Shown one piece after another: positions 63,882 through 64,000 of a stretch of DNA of 64,000 nt (position 1 is the stretch's first letter; every line of letters begins with the position of its first letter). The DNA lies in contig NZ_CALKHS010000010.1 in the NCBI RefSeq assembly GCF_937988725.1, positions 1,240,001 to 1,304,000 on the forward strand, in the 5' to 3' direction. The position numbers and the translations under genes are program-made. The notes beneath the pieces were generated by a model. The model was given only the letters and a program-made list of their open reading frames with translations, did no database searches and was not told where the DNA came from. The stretch comes from an uncultured Castellaniella sp. GTDB taxonomy: Bacteria; Pseudomonadota; Gammaproteobacteria; Burkholderiales; Burkholderiaceae_B.

Positions 63882-64000
63882 GTGAAATACCGCGACCTCC
63901 GGGACTTCATCGCCCAGCTCGAACGCCAAGGACAACTGACCCGCGTCCGCCATCCGGTCTCCACGCAGCTGGAAATGACCGAGATCAGCGACCGCGTGCT
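63882..64000 (+). CDS. ubiD: UbiD family decarboxylase, N-terminal part only
   Basis: The first 39 residues of a gene that runs out of the window. The start is a GTG at 63882; [20 protein letters not shown], then [16 protein letters not shown], matches the N-terminus of 3-octaprenyl-4-hydroxybenzoate carboxy-lyase. It should decarboxylate the ubiquinone precursor with prenylated FMN. The active site is not visible. Confidence 0.9.
   Translation, partial: MKYRDLRDFIAQLERQGQLTRVRHPVSTQLEMTEISDRV

Noticed and set aside
1..64000. Mobile elements, CRISPR arrays, rRNA and prophage.
   Set aside because: No transposase, integrase, regularly spaced repeats or rRNA sequences were seen. The tRNA-Pro has no flanking attachment-site duplicate that I could find.

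Overview
The window is high-GC chromosomal DNA from a betaproteobacterium, most likely an Alcaligenaceae/Bordetella-type member of the Burkholderiales. This rests on the family content and on the gene neighbourhoods pstSCAB-ppk-ppx, glmM-folP-ftsH-rlmE-yhbY-greA and tkt-gap-pgk-ffs-dnaX-ybaB-recR. There are about 55 protein genes, one tRNA-Pro and the 4.5S signal recognition particle RNA. I saw no insertion sequence, phage gene, CRISPR array or rRNA.

Layout. 1-8.2 kb: the end of a copper oxidase gene, a LysR regulator divergent from a NepI-like exporter and the aldehyde reductase YahK, an extended outer-membrane phospholipase A followed by a phosphoglycerol-transferase-type enzyme, tRNA-Pro(UGG) and a DoxX protein. 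8.2-19.1 kb: a PepSY/response-regulator/sensor-kinase operon and a phosphate block (pstSCAB, ppk, ppx, and olsB for phosphorus-free ornithine lipid). A clear Pho box precedes pstS, and a weaker one with the same spacing precedes olsB. 19.1-25.6 kb: core genes (glmM, folP, ftsH, rlmE, yhbY, greA), with a hairpin-rich leader in front of greA.

25.6-34.9 kb looks like an accessory block lying between greA and carB. It has a ligA-ligB-pobA-binding-protein operon under a divergent AraC regulator, a pyrimidine-type permease, a LysR/pirin pair around a perfect 20-bp palindrome, DoxX and an SDR enzyme. The PobA lacks both tyrosines of the known proton relay, so its substrate may not be 4-hydroxybenzoate. 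34.9-40.4 kb: carB, carA and transaldolase. 40.4-48.0 kb: a LysR regulator divergent from a dialkylglycine-decarboxylase-like enzyme, followed by a polar amino-acid ABC importer without its ATPase, then a complete NitT/TauT-type ABC importer.

48.1-64 kb: recR, ybaB, dnaX, 4.5S RNA, pgk, gap and tkt on the minus strand, rsmE on the plus strand, a barstar homologue overlapping a patatin phospholipase that overlaps maeB, a degenerate FAD-oxidase-like protein, an aminotransferase, a membrane-anchored lytic transglycosylase and the start of ubiD. The strongest leads for new biology are the PobA variant with LigAB, the DgdA-like cluster, the greA leader and the candidate Pho control of olsB.
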